Source of the DNA: Bogoriella caseilytica
GTDB lineage: Bacteria; Actinomycetota; Actinomycetes; Actinomycetales; Actinomycetaceae
Reading direction: 5' to 3'
DNA: 64,000 nucleotides
NCBI RefSeq assembly: GCF_003752405.1
Contig: NZ_RKHK01000001.1
Span: 2,728,001-2,792,000, forward strand
Positions 62,336 to 64,000 of the stretch are shown in pieces. Position 1 is the stretch's first letter; each line of letters opens with the position of its first letter. A program made the position numbers and the translations under genes. The notes below the pieces were generated by a model that had not been told where the DNA came from, made no database searches, and saw only the letters and a list, made by a program, of their open reading frames with translations.

Positions 62336-64000
62336 TCATCCCGTCCGCTGGGCCCAGACGGTGACGTCGGTGGGCACGGCTGCGCCCTCCAGTGGGCCAG
62401 AGGCCACGAGGACGGTCCAGCCGGCTGGCAGGTCCACTGGGGCAGCGCCGATGTTGGTCATCACGAGGACGTCGGCGCGCGTGCCGGCCGGGTCCTTGCT
62501 GACCAGTGCCACCACGTCCGGGGAGGCCAGATCGGGGTGATCCTCGAGCGTGGCCGTGCCCAACTGCCGCTCGCGGCGCACTCGGAGCGCCAGCCGGTAG
62601 AGCTCCAAGGTCGAACCCTCCCGACCGGCCTGGGCATCCGCTGCGTACTCGGCCCAGTCAGCGGGCTGCGGGAGCCAGGACGCGCCGGTGGGGGAGAATC
62701 CGTACGCCGGTCGCCCGGCCTCCCAGGGGATCGGCACCCGGCAGCCGTCCCGGCCGATCTCCGAACCACCGGTTCGCTGGAAGGTCGGATCCTCGCGCAC
62801 ATGCGAGGGCAACAGGGTGTGCTCGGGTAGTCCGAGCTCCTCACCCTGGTACAGATAGGCCGAACCGGGCAGGCCGAGCATGAGTAGCGTCGCGGCGCGA
62901 GCTCGGCGCAGGCCCTTCTCGCGATCAGGTTGTGGGTCGCTGGGGCCGATGCCTTTGTTCGGGCCCACCTTGTCGGTGATCCCATCGAAACCGAGGCGCG
63001 AGGCGTGGCGCACCACATCGTGGTTGGAGAGCACCCAGGTGGTGGGTGCCTCCTCGGCGTCATTGACCTGGTAGGACTCAGCGATGACCGAGCGGAGCTC
63101 CCCGGCGTGCCACGGCGTGGTGAGGAAGGCGAAGTTGAAGGCCTGGTGCATCTCATCGGACCGCACGTAGCGCGCCAGCCGCGGTAGGGGGTCCACCCAG
63201 GCCTCGGCCACGAGGATCCGATCCTCGTACCTGTCCACCACCTGGCGCCACGACCGGTAGATCTCGTGCACGCCGTTCTGGTCGAAGTACGGCGGCATGG
63301 CCGGGTTGTCGTCGCTCTCCTGCTGGGAGGCGTCCACACCGCCCACCATCTCGACGCGGCCGGTCCAGTCGGGGAGGCCCTCGGCCTTGATCATTCCGTG
63401 CGCCACGTCGACCCGGAACCCATCGACGCCGCGGTCGAGCCAGAAGCGCAGAATGTCCTCGAACTCCGCCCTGACCTCAGGGTTCTGCCAGTTCAGATCC
63501 GGCTGGGAGGAATCGAAGAGGTTGAGGTACCACTGTCCGTCCTCGGCCCAGGCCGACCCGGGAGCATCGGCACGCTCGCGCACCCGGGTCCACGCCGGCC
63601 CGCCGAAGACGGACTCCCAGTTGTTCGGGGGCTGTGCGCCGTCCTCGCCGCGCCCCTCGCGGAACATGTAGCGCTCGCGCTCAGCCGATCCGGGGCCTGC
63701 GGCCAGCGCCTCGCGGAACCAGGCGTGCTCATCCGAAGTGTGGTTCGGCACCAGATCGACGATGACCTTCAGGCCGAGTTCATTCGCGCGGGCCAGCATG
63801 GCATCCGCATCCGCCAGGCTGCCGAAGCGCGGGTCGATGTCGCGGTAGTCGGCGACGTCGTAGCCAGCGTCCTTCTGCGGCGAGCGGTAGAAGGGCGAGA
63901 GCCACAGCGCGTCGACGCCGAGATCGGCCAGGTGCTCCATGCGGGAGGTGATGCCGGGAAGGTCCCCCATGCCGTCGCCGTCGCCGTCGGCGAAGGAACG
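62336..64000 (-). CDS. GH13 alpha-glucosidase/oligo-1,6-glucosidase (partial)
   Basis: Intracellular GH13 hydrolase cut by the right edge: 554 residues are visible, beginning inside the conserved ADGDGDGMGDLPGI calcium-loop region, so perhaps 25-45 N-terminal residues are missing. Landmarks are IVDLVPNHTSDEH, GFRVDVAHGM (nucleophile Asp), LVAEAWVD (acid/base Glu) and VLSNHDVVRHASR (third catalytic Asp). QGEELGLPEH and the C-terminal beta domain are present. It probably cleaves alpha-1,4 or alpha-1,6 bonds of maltose or isomaltose-type oligosaccharides. No neighbouring maltose genes are seen before the edge. Confidence 0.93.
   Translation of the reverse strand, partial: RSFADGDGDGMGDLPGITSRMEHLADLGVDALWLSPFYRSPQKDAGYDVADYRDIDPRFGSLADADAMLARANELGLKVIVDLVPNHTSDEHAWFREALAAGPGSAERERYMFREGRGEDGAQPPNNWESVFGGPAWTRVRERADAPGSAWAEDGQWYLNLFDSSQPDLNWQNPEVRAEFEDILRFWLDRGVDGFRVDVAHGMIKAEGLPDWTGRVEMVGGVDASQQESDDNPAMPPYFDQNGVHEIYRSWRQVVDRYEDRILVAEAWVDPLPRLARYVRSDEMHQAFNFAFLTTPWHAGELRSVIAESYQVNDAEEAPTTWVLSNHDVVRHASRLGFDGITDKVGPNKGIGPSDPQPDREKGLRRARAATLLMLGLPGSAYLYQGEELGLPEHTLLPSHVREDPTFQRTGGSEIGRDGCRVPIPWEAGRPAYGFSPTGASWLPQPADWAEYAADAQAGREGSTLELYRLALRVRRERQLGTATLEDHPDLASPDVVALVSKDPAGTRADVLVMTNIGAAPVDLPAGWTVLVASGPLEGAAVPTDVTVWAQRTG

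Noticed and set aside
63972-63990. GCCGTC triplicate at the right edge
   Set aside because: It encodes the normal Asp-Gly repeats of the GH13 calcium loop.

Overview
The window is high-GC, densely coding DNA with many GTG starts, 4-bp ATGA/GTGA gene overlaps and numerous probable leaderless transcripts. With the core gene content (rpsT/holA/comEA/comEC, leuA-recO-uppS, glyS, znuABC-zur, dusB) and several plant-glycan enzymes, it suggests a chromosomal segment of an actinobacterium, probably order Micrococcales near Ruania/Georgenia (Bogoriellaceae-like). The rank is inferred from protein style, not from a marker-gene comparison. The right edge cuts a GH13 alpha-glucosidase gene.

Layout. 1-4.1 kb: an aldose 1-epimerase, then a curA-nmrA-araC redox/regulator module. 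This module is flanked by about 55-bp direct repeats that look like a terminator hairpin split by insertion. 4.1-7.5 kb: a TAXI-type TRAP transporter operon (lipoprotein receptor plus fused permease) carrying conspicuous hairpins. 7.8-22.6 kb: mainly housekeeping genes: rpsT, a MgtA-like mannosyltransferase, holA, comEA-comEC, a GNAT protein, a type II HAD, an Rv2578c-like radical SAM protein, a two-part methyltransferase, PutA and a second HAD phosphatase.

22.7-36.3 kb: a plant-glycan locus. A GH51 alpha-L-arabinofuranosidase diverges from two overlapping LacI regulators. These are followed by GH127 beta-L-arabinofuranosidase, a sugar ABC importer (binding lipoprotein and two permeases, no ATPase), a YesL/DUF624 protein, GH31 and GH27. 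The arabinose, xylose and galactose side-chain activities point to import and trimming of branched arabinosylated oligosaccharides. 36.3-48.3 kb: a FurA-like regulator, then a second glycan operon with a five-gene oligosaccharide/peptide-class ABC importer, GH1 beta-glucosidase and GH2 beta-mannosidase. A LacI regulator closes the block, suggesting beta-mannoside or glucomannan use. A perfect palindromic operator overlaps the candidate promoter of this operon.

48.3-64 kb: leuA behind a short Leu-codon leader peptide, an unrecognised membrane protein, recO, uppS, gdhA, a YibE/F protein, glyS, the zinc uptake operon znuABC-zur, a DedA-like protein, dusB and the partial GH13 gene.

No tRNA, rRNA, CRISPR array, insertion sequence or phage gene was recognised. 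The most unusual non-coding signals are the split terminator around the curA module, a 16-bp perfect hairpin inside the TRAP permease coding sequence, a 74-nt three-way-junction palindrome at 38.9 kb, the leuA leader and a recurrent TAnnnT-N6-start leaderless promoter pattern.
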